Part shown: piece by piece, positions 1-7,593 of the stretch
Numbering within the stretch: position 1 is the stretch's first letter
How the letters are laid out: every line of letters starts with the position of its first letter
Assembly (NCBI GenBank): GCA_900543675.1
Contig: UQRY01000022.1
Coordinates: 1-32,105 of the forward strand
Source of the DNA: an uncultured Mycoplasmatota bacterium
GTDB lineage: Bacteria > Bacillota_I > Bacilli_A > RF39 > UBA660
Direction of reading: 5' to 3'
DNA length: 32,105 nt
Notes under the pieces: model-generated
Seen by the model: only the letters and a program-made list of their open reading frames with translations
Told to the model about the DNA's origin: nothing
Databases searched by the model: none
Position numbers and translations under genes: made by a program

Positions 1-56
1 ACAAAATTTTCTATTTTTTATTTTATTCTTCTATACCAAGCAAATTCCTAGTATAC

Positions 57-88
57 AAAAAAAGAATACGATTTTTTAACCGTATTCT
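57..88 (-). terminator. Rho-independent terminator after rlmH
   Basis: An 8-bp perfect inverted repeat (AGAATACG at 63-70 pairs with CGTATTCT at 81-88) is followed on the minus strand by a run of about seven T. It lies directly after the rlmH stop and ends the gdpP-like to rlmH transcription unit. Confidence 0.85.
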
Positions 89-89
89 A

Positions 90-545
90 TTATTTATGAT
101 ATTTTTCATTATGGATAATCTTATAGCTTCGATAAAGTTGTTCTAGAAGAAGAAGTCGAAATAATTGATGGGGAAAAGTTAATTTAGAAAAAGAAAGGTG
201 CTCGTTAGCTAATTTTTTCAAGTCTTGGTGAATTCCATGAGAGCCTCCAATTAGAAAGGTAATTGTACTATTCTGCATTTGAAGGCGATCAATTTTCTCT
301 GAAAGAGTAAGGGAATCAACCTGAGGCGCATCGATTTCTAAAGTAATTAAATAATCTTTAGGATTTAATACTTTTTCTATTCGCTCTTTTTCTTTAAGTA
401 AACAAACTTTCTCGTCATCACTTTTTTCATCAGCTAGTTCGATGATTTCTAATTTTGTATATTTTTCTAATCTTTTTTGGTATTCACAACAAGCATCTTG
501 AAAATATTTTTCTTTTAGTTTTCCAATACAAATTATCTTTATCAT
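90..545 (-). CDS. rlmH: 23S rRNA (pseudouridine1915-N3)-methyltransferase RlmH
   Basis: This 151-residue protein is a SPOUT-fold methyltransferase. The family uses S-adenosylmethionine to methylate pseudouridine 1915 in helix 69 of 23S rRNA on assembled ribosomes. The N-terminus (MIKIICIGKLKEKYF), the cofactor-loop motif FLIGGSHGI near residue 97 and the C-terminal YHK tail are family signatures, and the length is close to the usual 155-160. The start follows the walJ stop by one base, and GAGG in the end of walJ serves as its ribosome binding site, so the two are probably translationally coupled. Position beside walJ matches the order in many Bacilli. The call is secure. Confidence 0.96.
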   Translation of the reverse strand: MIKIICIGKLKEKYFQDACCEYQKRLEKYTKLEIIELADEKSDDEKVCLLKEKERIEKVLNPKDYLITLEIDAPQVDSLTLSEKIDRLQMQNSTITFLIGGSHGIHQDLKKLANEHLSFSKLTFPHQLFRLLLLEQLYRSYKIIHNEKYHK

Positions 546-546
546 T

Positions 547-1305
547 TTATACCTCGATCATTTCTAATGATTCATATTGTTTCGCAATGATGATTTCTTT
601 ATCGATATGATTTTCTTCTAAAACTTCTTTTGTTGTTTGATAAGCTAATTCCTCAGTATTATTGTTCTCGCTGATATGCGCTAAAATAATACATTTTGTT
701 TTATCCCCAACGATTTCTTGTAGATATTTAGCCGTTGTGTGATTGGATAAGTGCCCCTTATCACTTAATACTCGCTGTTTTAGAATGAAAGGATAGGGAC
801 CTTCCATTACCATTTTTTCATCGTGATTACTTTCAATCACATATAAGTCTTTATTTTTCATCCGTTTTAAATAACGGCGATTAATGTATCCTGTATCGGT
901 TACATAAACAATACTTTTCTCATCATTAGATAGGATATAGCCTACTGAATCTACATCATGAGAAGTGTGCATGAGTTCTATTTCGATATCATTTAAGAAG
1001 AAATGTTCTTCTAAATATCGACACACCGTAAGCGGTATTTTTTCTTTTAATTCTTCGAGCATCGCCGGACTGGCGTAAACAGGAATATTGGTTTTTTTTA
1101 CCAGAGATTGTAAACCTTTGATGTGATCAGAATGAGTATGCGTAATTAGAATTGCATCTAAATCTTGAGGTGTTCGGTTTATGGTTGAGAGTTCTGATAA
1201 AAGATGCGGATAAGTAATGCCAATATCAATTAGAATTTTACTCTTTTTAGTCTCAATATAAGTGGAATTTCCTTTAGAACCACTTGCTAATACTTTTATT
1301 TTCAT
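547..1305 (-). CDS. walJ: MBL-fold hydrolase of the WalJ/YycJ family
   Basis: A 252-residue metallo-beta-lactamase-fold protein. The metal-binding motif HTHSDH is seen near residues 55-60, preceded by an LASGSKGNSTYIE N-terminus typical of YycJ/WalJ. Later His and Asp residues (HTSHDVDS, VTDTGY, LAHISENN) fit the remaining metal ligands. Members have been linked to DNA repair exonuclease activity and to cell-wall/division coordination; the exact activity here is inferred. Only two bases separate it from the upstream M23 peptidase gene and no clear Shine-Dalgarno precedes it, so translation probably depends on coupling. In Bacillus this gene follows walR-walK-walH-walI; here none of those four is in the window. 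Confidence 0.9.
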   Translation of the reverse strand: MKIKVLASGSKGNSTYIETKKSKILIDIGITYPHLLSELSTINRTPQDLDAILITHTHSDHIKGLQSLVKKTNIPVYASPAMLEELKEKIPLTVCRYLEEHFFLNDIEIELMHTSHDVDSVGYILSNDEKSIVYVTDTGYINRRYLKRMKNKDLYVIESNHDEKMVMEGPYPFILKQRVLSDKGHLSNHTTAKYLQEIVGDKTKCIILAHISENNNTEELAYQTTKEVLEENHIDKEIIIAKQYESLEMIEV

Positions 1306-1307
1306 GA

Positions 1308-2852
1308 TTAGAAAAAGTTGAATGGGCTAACAGCTACTCCACCACGATATGGCATTCCTCGATAGATGGCAAAATGAAGGTGAACACCAGTCGCAAACCC
1401 ACTATCTCCTGCTGTTCCGATTTGGTCTCCTGCCATGACAACATCTCCCGCTTTACGAATACGTGAATTCATATGCGCGTACATCGTATAATATCCGTTA
1501 CTATGAGCGATTACGATATAGTTACCATTTGTTCTTGTATATCCAGATTGAATAACGAGTCCATTATTGGCAGCTTTAATTGGTGAACCACGACCAATAC
1601 CACTGATATCGATTCCTTCATGTAATTTTCCCCAACGGTAACCAAAACTACTTGAAATCGTATATGGTACGGTTGTCGGCCATACCCAGCTACCTACACC
1701 TACTGGAACTTCTTGGTTTGATATAGAGCTATTACCAATATTACTATATTTTTTCGTTCCACGGACGATAACTTTATTTACCGCTGGAACTAGTACCTCT
1801 TCTGATACCGGTACAACGGTAGTAATTTCTCCATTAACTAGCTTTTGTTTTTCGGTAACTAAACTTAGCCCTTCTGATCCTTCTTGTTTAACTTTTTCAT
1901 AACCAGTATATTGATTGGGATCATCTTCGTATACAGTTTGAATTTCAACCGTTTTCTTGGATACAACGTGAGTTTCTTCTACGGTATCGAATTGTGGCTG
2001 AATAACGCCTAGTACGACTTCTTTTCCAGGATATAATAAATCATTAGTTGATGTGTATTCGGTATTAGCAATTAGAAACTCTTCTGGAGATAATTTGTTG
2101 TTGAAAGCAATATCCTCAATCGTATCTCCTTCTTGAACAGTATAAGTAGCTTGATCTTCAACAGTACCAAATAGAAGATATTTACTTAATTCGTCTTCAG
2201 TTAAATAAATCTTTTCTCCCGTCGGGATTCTACCTTTATGAATACTGATATTATTTTGGATATATAAGTCTTCGATAATTGTTCCTGTTTCTTGAATTTC
2301 TGCTTGAGTATCATTCAAAAAGTCATGATAACTATCTTCATTGATAAAGGATGTGATTGTTTTTTCTACAGAATTGGTAAATACTTCTTTATCCAAAACA
2401 TATAAAACAATATCGGGAGTTGTTACCGTTTCTCCACCCTCTGATTCTTTTTCTATTCCTTCAATGACAATTTTATAGCCATCTATGGTAAATGATTCAC
2501 TACCTCTTTTTTCTTGAATTTTTTGATATATTTCTTCAACGGTAGAAACTTTTTGATCGTAAGTAATCTCTTGAACGATGTCTAGGTCATTAGGTACATA
2601 AACTTTATCTACTTGGTATTTTTTCTTAATTTCACTTTGTTTTTCATCGATAAATTTTTCTAGTTCTTCTTGTGATTCGATCAAACCAAGTGATTCCCCA
2701 CCGAGATAGACATGATATAGCTGATGTGGTTCATCGGTGTTCTTTATTCCTAACATTATGGCATATGTAGTTGTCGGATTGGATCCCAAATAAACGACGA
2801 CTCCGGTAATCATTAAAGCGATTATCGTTAAAATGGTAGTCTTTTTATCCAC
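1308..2852 (-). CDS. Membrane-anchored M23 endopeptidase with LysM and G5 domains
   Basis: A predicted cell-wall hydrolase of 514 residues from the preferred GTG at 2852. An upstream in-frame GTG at 2861 sits inside the AGAGGTG ribosome binding site and is less likely. In order: a short positive N-terminus and one transmembrane segment (about 5-23), a long low-similarity extracellular region, a LysM domain (about 237-284, with TVQEGDTIEDIA), a G5 domain (about 290-366), and a C-terminal LytM/M23 metallopeptidase domain. The zinc motifs are intact: HEGID (His411, Asp415) and HLH (491-493), with a further His at 460 (YAHM). The family cleaves peptide cross-bridges or stem peptides of peptidoglycan outside the membrane; LysM and G5 should bind the wall. 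It overlaps the end of dnaB by 8 bases. It occupies the place where walRK-walHI lie in Bacillus. Confidence 0.9.
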   Translation of the reverse strand: MDKKTTILTIIALMITGVVVYLGSNPTTTYAIMLGIKNTDEPHQLYHVYLGGESLGLIESQEELEKFIDEKQSEIKKKYQVDKVYVPNDLDIVQEITYDQKVSTVEEIYQKIQEKRGSESFTIDGYKIVIEGIEKESEGGETVTTPDIVLYVLDKEVFTNSVEKTITSFINEDSYHDFLNDTQAEIQETGTIIEDLYIQNNISIHKGRIPTGEKIYLTEDELSKYLLFGTVEDQATYTVQEGDTIEDIAFNNKLSPEEFLIANTEYTSTNDLLYPGKEVVLGVIQPQFDTVEETHVVSKKTVEIQTVYEDDPNQYTGYEKVKQEGSEGLSLVTEKQKLVNGEITTVVPVSEEVLVPAVNKVIVRGTKKYSNIGNSSISNQEVPVGVGSWVWPTTVPYTISSSFGYRWGKLHEGIDISGIGRGSPIKAANNGLVIQSGYTRTNGNYIVIAHSNGYYTMYAHMNSRIRKAGDVVMAGDQIGTAGDSGFATGVHLHFAIYRGMPYRGGVAVSPFNFF

Positions 2853-4206
2853 TTTCTTCACCTCTACTATCTTTGATAAAATTTAAAAAGGTACTGGTAC
2901 TTTTTCGAAATAATAAGTCAATTTTTCCGGTTGGACCATTACGATGTTTACCGATAATTAATTCACTTAAACTAGGATCAGGAGCTTCGCTACTATCTTT
3001 AATCGTTTGATAATAGTCATCACGATATAATAAAGCAACGATATCGGCATCTTGTTCAATCGAACCAGACTCTCTCAAATCACTCATTTTAGGACGTTTG
3101 TCTTCTCTACTTTCTACTCCACGGGAAAGCTGAGCTAAAGCAATAACCGGAATATTTAATTCCATCGCCATCTTTTTTAAACTTCTAGAAATATCAGTAA
3201 TCTCTGCTTGACGGTTATTTCCATAATTTCCACCCATGGTTAGAAGTTGTAAGTGATCGATAATCACTAAGTCCAAGCCATCTTCACTAGTAGCCAAGCG
3301 ACGACACTTAGTTTTTAATTCGCCAACGGTTACACCAGCATCATCGGAAATATAAAGTTTAGCGCCAGCTAACTGACTTTTGGCTTCGGTAATTCGCTTC
3401 CAATCATTATTTAGTAAATTACCATTCGTTAATTTCTGTCCTTCGATTTGTCCTAGTGAAGAGATAATACGGCTAGCTAATTGTTCGGCACCCATTTCGA
3501 GAGAAAAAATCGCAACACTTTTATTGGTGTTGATCGCAACATTAGTCGCTAAGTTCAAGGCAAATGCTGTTTTTCCCATCGCTGGACGTGCTGCCAAGAT
3601 AATCAATTGATTTTCTTGTAGACCAGAAGTTAATTTATCTAATTCGTACCATCCAGTTGAGATTCCTGTTATTTCTCCTTTAGATTGGGCTAATTTTTCT
3701 AAATTTAATTGAACATCATTGAGTACTTCTTGAATTTTTCTAAATTCACTACTACGACGATTTTTAATGATACCAACAATCTTACTCTCTACTTGGTCTA
3801 ATACTTCTGTTACTTCTCCTTCATGTTCATAAGCAAGTGTCGCAATTTCTGTTGAAGTATCAATCACATCTCTAAGCATCGCATTATCTTCTACGATTTG
3901 AATATAGTAATCAATATTCGCAGCTGTCGGAACAGTATCGATAATTTCTGTTAGGTATTCTACTCCACCTACTTCATTTAATTTACTTGTCTGATTCAAT
4001 TCTGCGGTTACCGTTGTCAAATCGATAGGCACTTTTTTATCATACAAGTCAGCAAGTACGGAGAAAATAATGCCATTTTTCTCATTATAAAAACTTCTTT
4101 TCGATAGTTTTTCTGTTGCTTTTTCGATAGCTAGTTTCGATAAAAACATCGCCCCTAAAACTGACTGTTCAGCGACCATATCATTAGGTATTGTTTTGGT
4201 TGCCAT
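2845..4206 (-). CDS. dnaB: Replicative DNA helicase DnaB (DnaC in Bacillus naming)
   Basis: The hexameric 5'-3' helicase that unwinds the replication fork. From ATG 4206 it is 453 residues, the normal length. The GTG at 4215 lies within the GGAGGTG Shine-Dalgarno and is not the start. The N-terminal DnaB domain (about 5-105, IPNDMVAEQSVLGAMF) is followed by the RecA-like ATPase with Walker A (RPAMGKTAF near residue 207), Walker B region (VIIDHLQLL) and the H4-type motif around ESGSIEQDADIV. No intein is present. It follows rplI by 18 bases, as in Bacillus. The call is secure. Confidence 0.98.
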   Translation of the reverse strand: MATKTIPNDMVAEQSVLGAMFLSKLAIEKATEKLSKRSFYNEKNGIIFSVLADLYDKKVPIDLTTVTAELNQTSKLNEVGGVEYLTEIIDTVPTAANIDYYIQIVEDNAMLRDVIDTSTEIATLAYEHEGEVTEVLDQVESKIVGIIKNRRSSEFRKIQEVLNDVQLNLEKLAQSKGEITGISTGWYELDKLTSGLQENQLIILAARPAMGKTAFALNLATNVAINTNKSVAIFSLEMGAEQLASRIISSLGQIEGQKLTNGNLLNNDWKRITEAKSQLAGAKLYISDDAGVTVGELKTKCRRLATSEDGLDLVIIDHLQLLTMGGNYGNNRQAEITDISRSLKKMAMELNIPVIALAQLSRGVESREDKRPKMSDLRESGSIEQDADIVALLYRDDYYQTIKDSSEAPDPSLSELIIGKHRNGPTGKIDLLFRKSTSTFLNFIKDSRGEESG

Positions 4207-4224
4207 TTGTTTCACCTCCGGGTG

Positions 4225-4665
4225 TTATTTTACTAATTGTACTTTAAGTGTCGCAACAACTTCTTTAAAGAGATTCACCTTTACTTGGTGATATCCTAAA
4301 GTGGTTAAGTTTCCAGTTAACTCGATCTGTCTTTTTTCGATTTTATGTCCTTTTTTGTGAAGTTCATCTTTAATCTGTTTAGGGCTTACGCTACCAAACA
4401 CTTTATCTTGTTCTCCTGTTTTTACTTTAAATAATAGTGTTAACTTTTCCAATTCTTCTTTTTCTATTAAGGCTTCTTGACGTTTTTTGTCTTCTTCTTG
4501 TTGTTGTTTTTGTCTTTCTTCTTCGTATACTTCTAAGTTTTTTCCAGTTACTTGAATAGCATAGCCATTTTTAATTAAATAATTTTTGGCATAACCATCT
4601 TTTACTTCTTTAATATCTCCTTTTTTTGCGATTTTTTTTAAATCTTTAACAAATATTACTTTCAT
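4225..4665 (-). CDS. rplI: 50S ribosomal protein L9
   Basis: A 146-residue protein with the usual two-lobed L9 layout. The N-terminal rRNA-binding domain (MKVIFVKDLKKIAKKGDIKE, then DGYAKNYLIKNGYA) is joined by a charged helix rich in Glu, Lys and Gln (about 45-80) to a C-terminal lobe with the conserved GSVSPKQI motif. L9 binds domain V of 23S rRNA near the L1 stalk and helps keep the reading frame. A strong ribosome binding site (AGGGGGAA) precedes the ATG. It lies 12 bases after the GdpP-like gene and before dnaB, matching Bacillus order. Confidence 0.97.
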   Translation of the reverse strand: MKVIFVKDLKKIAKKGDIKEVKDGYAKNYLIKNGYAIQVTGKNLEVYEEERQKQQQEEDKKRQEALIEKEELEKLTLLFKVKTGEQDKVFGSVSPKQIKDELHKKGHKIEKRQIELTGNLTTLGYHQVKVNLFKEVVATLKVQLVK

Positions 4666-4677
4666 ATATTCTTCCCC

Positions 4678-5643
4678 CTATTCGTTTAGAATTGTCAGTA
4701 ATTTTTCTTTTACTTCTTGAATGGAATTTGCTTCTATTTGAGTTGCAGCATCGTGATGATCACCACCACCACCTAACTTTTCCATGACTTTTCCTACATT
4801 CAATCGTCCTTCGCTACGAGCACTGATCCCAATTTTATTTTCTTGATTCCAGCCGATAACAAAGCTTGCCTCAATATCATTGAATTGAATGAGTGTGGAA
4901 GCTATTTTTGCTAGTTCTTCGCGTTTATATTGAATTTTTTCTACTCCAGTCGTAACGGCATATTTTTCTTTAACTACTTCAATATTAGTAATTACTTTTT
5001 GTCTAGCAATATATTCTTTAATATTTTGTTTTAAATAATATTGAACTTTTTTAGGATCAGCTCCAAAAGAAGCGAGATAATAAGCGGTGAAATAAGTCTT
5101 AGCTTGAGTCTTTAATACAAAATTATTGGTATCTAATACAATACCAGCTAGAATAATTGTTGCGATTTCTGGTGATACTTTAATTCGGTAATGACTTAAT
5201 AATTGAGTAATCATTTCGCAAGTTGATGAGGATTCCTTATCGATAATTAATAATCCTCGATTAATGGTATATTCATTGGTTTGATGATGATCAATTACGA
5301 TAATATCTTCGAACTCATTTAGTATTTCTGGGTTAGACAACAAATTTATTTTATTCGTATCGACAATAATTAATAAATTTTTCTTTGCTTTTTTCTGTTC
5401 AATCTCTTGGCTAGTAATAAAAATTCTTTTAGGTTGCTCACTAATTACTTTTTCAACACCTAATTCATGAACCTTATCATCGACGATGATGTAAGATTCC
5501 TTGCGATATTTTTTTATAATATTGTGTAACCCTAAAGCACTTCCAATCGCATCTAAGTCTAAATTTTGATGACCAACGATAAAAATCGTTTGATGGGTCT
5601 TAATTTTTCTTTTTATTTCTTTGGCATAGTTTTGTATATTCAT
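4678..5643 (-). CDS. GdpP-like DHH/DHHA1 phosphodiesterase lacking the membrane, PAS and GGDEF regions
   Basis: A 321-residue soluble DHH/DHHA1 phosphoesterase. Metal motifs are GHQNLDLDAIGSA (about 24-36), a VDTN motif (about 94-97) and DHH at 118-120. The C-terminus carries GGGG (291-294) followed by DHHDAATQI, which resembles the GGG..AATQ ending of GdpP rather than that of NrnA-type nanoRNases. Its place between rpsR and rplI is also the gdpP (yybT) place in Bacillus. GdpP hydrolyses cyclic di-AMP, but standard GdpP is about 650 residues with two membrane helices, a PAS and a degenerate GGDEF domain. None is encoded upstream, where a terminator and rpsR follow at once. The length resembles stand-alone enzymes such as Pde2 or NrnA, so pApA or nanoRNA may also be substrates. 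AAGGAGG precedes the ATG and a good promoter lies upstream. Confidence 0.85.
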   Translation of the reverse strand: MNIQNYAKEIKRKIKTHQTIFIVGHQNLDLDAIGSALGLHNIIKKYRKESYIIVDDKVHELGVEKVISEQPKRIFITSQEIEQKKAKKNLLIIVDTNKINLLSNPEILNEFEDIIVIDHHQTNEYTINRGLLIIDKESSSTCEMITQLLSHYRIKVSPEIATIILAGIVLDTNNFVLKTQAKTYFTAYYLASFGADPKKVQYYLKQNIKEYIARQKVITNIEVVKEKYAVTTGVEKIQYKREELAKIASTLIQFNDIEASFVIGWNQENKIGISARSEGRLNVGKVMEKLGGGGDHHDAATQIEANSIQEVKEKLLTILNE

Positions 5644-5670
5644 CTTGCCTCCTTAGAAAACCCCATTTTC

Positions 5671-5699
5671 ATTATACTACAATTTTAACTCTCTGTCAT
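5671..5699 (-). promoter_or_regulatory. Sigma-A-type promoter for the gdpP-like/rplI/dnaB unit
   Basis: On the minus strand ATGACA (5694-5699, one mismatch to TTGACA) is separated by exactly 17 bases from a perfect TATAAT (5671-5676). It lies 28 bases before the GdpP-like start codon and after the rpsR terminator. Confidence 0.85.
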
Positions 5700-5716
5700 C
5701 TCTTCCCGTATAGCTG

Positions 5717-5752
5717 AAAAAGACTATCAACAGGATAGTTGGTAGTCTTTTT
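5717..5752 (-). terminator. Terminator after rpsR
   Basis: AAAAAGACTA (5717-5726) pairs with TAGTCTTTTT (5743-5752), and CAAC/GTTG extends the stem inside. A T run follows on the minus strand. The hairpin starts one base after the rpsR stop codon and separates the rpsF-ssb-rpsR operon from the next unit. The A and T flanks could make it work in both directions. Confidence 0.85.
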
Positions 5753-5753
5753 A

Positions 5754-5969
5754 CTATTTTGTATATGGTAATAAAGCAATAGCACGAGCACGTTTGATTT
5801 GCTCTGCGATATGTCTTTGATGTTTTGCACAATTACCGGTAATTCTTCTTGGTAAGATTTTACCACGATCATTAATATATCTTTTTAAAGTATCTACATC
5901 TTTATAATCAACATTTTTTCCTGTACACATGTAACATACTTTTTTCTTTTTTCTATAAAATTCTGCCAT
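5754..5969 (-). CDS. rpsR: 30S ribosomal protein S18, cysteine-containing (C+) form
   Basis: A 71-residue S18 with the signature DYKDVDTLKRYINDRGKILP followed by RRITGNCAKHQR and the ALLPYT ending. S18 binds S6 on the platform of the small subunit. Four possible zinc ligands are seen: Cys12 and Cys15 (CYMC), Cys47 and His50 (NCAKH). This is the C+ arrangement known in some bacteria, whereas Bacillus subtilis S18 lacks most of these residues. It ends the rpsF-ssb-rpsR operon, 15 bases after ssb, with GGAGGG as ribosome binding site. Confidence 0.97.
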   Translation of the reverse strand: MAEFYRKKKKVCYMCTGKNVDYKDVDTLKRYINDRGKILPRRITGNCAKHQRHIAEQIKRARAIALLPYTK

Positions 5970-5984
5970 ACTTTCCCTCCTTCT

Positions 5985-6473
5985 TTAGAATGGTAATTCA
6001 TCATCACTAATTTCAATACTAGAACCAAAATCTGCAAAAGGATCTGAAGAAATATCAGTCGTACTATTTGAAGCACTTCCTACTGGGGTAGCAAAATCAT
6101 ATGGGGATGGATTGTTGTTAGTAGATGGCATAGATGCTGATGAATTTGAAGAAGCTGATCTACTATCTAAAAATTGAACGTTATCTGCAACAACTTCTGT
6201 CACATAACGTTTACTACCATCCTGTGCATCATAACTTCTTGTTTGAATTCTCCCATCAATGGCTACTTGACTTCCTTTGGTTAAGTATTGTTTTACATTT
6301 TCTGCTTGTTTACGCCATACGACGATATTAATAAAATCTGCTTCACGTTCACCATTTTGATTCGTGAAATTTCTATTTACCGCAATAGTAAATGAGGCAG
6401 CAGCAGTATTCGTACTTGTATAACGTAATTCAGGGTCTTTTGTTAATCTTCCGATTAAAAAAACTTTATTCAT
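5985..6473 (-). CDS. ssb: Single-stranded DNA-binding protein
   Basis: A 162-residue SSB. The OB fold covers about 1-105 (MNKVFLIGRLTKDPELRYT, then FINIVVWRKQAENVKQYL and GSQVAIDGRIQTRSY). A Ser/Asn/Pro-rich linker leads to the acidic tip SDDELPF, close to the conserved DDDLPF tail that recruits replication and repair partners. The protein coats single-stranded DNA at forks as a tetramer. Position between rpsF and rpsR is the standard Bacilli arrangement, and AGAGG precedes the ATG. Confidence 0.98.
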   Translation of the reverse strand: MNKVFLIGRLTKDPELRYTSTNTAAASFTIAVNRNFTNQNGEREADFINIVVWRKQAENVKQYLTKGSQVAIDGRIQTRSYDAQDGSKRYVTEVVADNVQFLDSRSASSNSSASMPSTNNNPSPYDFATPVGSASNSTTDISSDPFADFGSSIEISDDELPF

Positions 6474-6485
6474 TTTATACCTCTC

Positions 6486-6776
6486 TTAATCTTCTACTCT
6501 TACGATCAAATGACGAATAATATTTTCGTTGATAAGAGCTAAACGATCAAATTCTTTTGTAGCTGTCGTATTTTCAGTTTCGATCACAAATAAGAAGTAA
6601 TAACCTGTCTTATACTTATTAATTTCATAAGCAAGTTCTCTTTGTCCCATTTCTTTTACTTCTAATACTTTAGCTTCGTTTTTCTCTAAAGTTTCTTTCA
6701 TGGAATTAGCTACTTTCTTGATGTTTTCTTCCTCTAAATCAGGTTTTACGATGAACATAATTTCATATTTTTTCAT
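6486..6776 (-). CDS. rpsF: 30S ribosomal protein S6
   Basis: A 96-residue S6 with the conserved MKKYEIMFIVKPDLEEE start and the MGQRELAYEINKYKTGYYFLF central motif. It pairs with S18 on the 30S platform, and in many bacteria the S6:S18 complex represses its own operon by binding the leader mRNA. It is the first gene of rpsF-ssb-rpsR. AAGGAGG precedes the ATG by nine bases, and that Shine-Dalgarno can be base-paired within the leader, described separately. Confidence 0.97.
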   Translation of the reverse strand: MKKYEIMFIVKPDLEEENIKKVANSMKETLEKNEAKVLEVKEMGQRELAYEINKYKTGYYFLFVIETENTTATKEFDRLALINENIIRHLIVRVED

Positions 6777-6786
6777 ATCTTTACAC

Positions 6787-6835
6787 CTCCTTCTGGACTT
6801 AAGGCCAATACTTTGGCAAGGAGTATTAAATACTC
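6787..6835 (-). promoter_or_regulatory. Structured leader of rpsF with possible Shine-Dalgarno sequestration
   Basis: Three helices can be drawn in the minus-strand leader. GAGTAT/ATACTC forms a hairpin over 6821-6835. GCCAA/TTGGC forms a hairpin over 6804-6817. CTCCTT (6818-6823) can pair with AAGGAG (6787-6792), which is the rpsF Shine-Dalgarno, nesting the second hairpin and leaving an 11-base bulge on one side. The first and third helices share bases 6821-6823, so they compete. A role as the S6:S18 autoregulatory site is inferred; the CCG trinucleotide reported for that motif is not visible. Confidence 0.5.
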
Positions 6836-6841
6836 GCTAGT

Positions 6842-6870
6842 AATATACCAAAAAAAAGCATTCTTGTAAA
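6842..6870 (-). promoter_or_regulatory. Promoter for rpsF-ssb-rpsR
   Basis: TTTACA (6865-6870) and TATATT (6842-6847) are 17 bases apart on the minus strand, with an extended TG one base before the -10. Each hexamer has one mismatch. The promoter is laid over the terminator of the preceding gene, so its -35 lies in the hairpin loop and stem. Confidence 0.75.
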
Positions 6871-6880
6871 TGCTTTTTTT
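6851..6880 (-). terminator. Terminator after the Bax-inhibitor-like gene
   Basis: A 12-bp perfect inverted repeat (6851-6862 with 6869-6880) with a six-base loop has seven A on one side and seven T on the other. It lies 20 bases past the stop of the upstream minus-strand gene. Confidence 0.85.
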
Positions 6881-6900
6881 CATTTCCTGTTCATTTTTCT

Positions 6901-7542
6901 TTAATCTTTACTATTTCCGAATAGATTTAATAGATCAAGGAATATGTTAATAAAGTCTAAATAAAGTTCAAAGGCACCAATTACGGCCAAATTTTCTTCA
7001 TTTACCCATCCATCTAAACGTTTTATTTTTTGAATATCATAAGCAATAAATCCTAAGAAGATTAGTACACTAATACCAGATAGAATCATATCAAAAGTAC
7101 TATTCTGTAAGAAGATATTGATGATTGTACAAATAATAACGCCAAGTAAAGCCATCAATAATATTGTACTTATTTTTGTTAAATCTACTTTAGTTGTCTT
7201 ACCAATAATAGCGAATATCAAGAATAGAATTGCGGTAACTAAGAATACTAACATAATCGATTCTATTTTATAAACAATAAATATTGAAGAGAATGTTAAA
7301 CCGGTAAAAAATGTATACAATAAGTAACAAATTCTCGCTGTCGTTGGACTCATTTTATGAATTCTTGCTGATAGGAAGATGGCTAAGCCAAGTTCTACAA
7401 TTAACAAGATCCAATAACCACTTTTGTTAAAAATAACTTCGAGTGCATCAACATTAGTTGAAGTATAGATTCCTGTTATGAATGTTACTAGTAAACCTAT
7501 AAACATCCACATGAATACTTTAGAATATATTTTATTATTCAC
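6901..7542 (-). CDS. Bax inhibitor-1/YccA family membrane protein
   Basis: A 213-residue, very hydrophobic protein with about seven transmembrane segments. The C-terminal ELYLDFINIFLDLLNLFG stretch is the characteristic ending of the BI-1 (TMBIM/YccA/YetJ) family, and YDIQKIKR is also typical. Bacterial members include YetJ, a pH-sensitive calcium leak channel, and YccA, an FtsH modulator; which role applies here cannot be told. The start is GTG, supported by AGAAGG eight bases upstream. It is followed by its own terminator. Confidence 0.88.
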   Translation of the reverse strand: MNNKIYSKVFMWMFIGLLVTFITGIYTSTNVDALEVIFNKSGYWILLIVELGLAIFLSARIHKMSPTTARICYLLYTFFTGLTFSSIFIVYKIESIMLVFLVTAILFLIFAIIGKTTKVDLTKISTILLMALLGVIICTIINIFLQNSTFDMILSGISVLIFLGFIAYDIQKIKRLDGWVNEENLAVIGAFELYLDFINIFLDLLNLFGNSKD

Positions 7543-7593
7543 TTTTAAAACCTTCTTTCTTATTTTTATTTTATGCCTTTTCTCGAGTATTAT

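Noticed and set aside
5894..6076. 60-codon frame across the ssb-rpsR junction
   Set aside because: It is a shadow of two clear ribosomal/replication genes in another frame and has no start signal.
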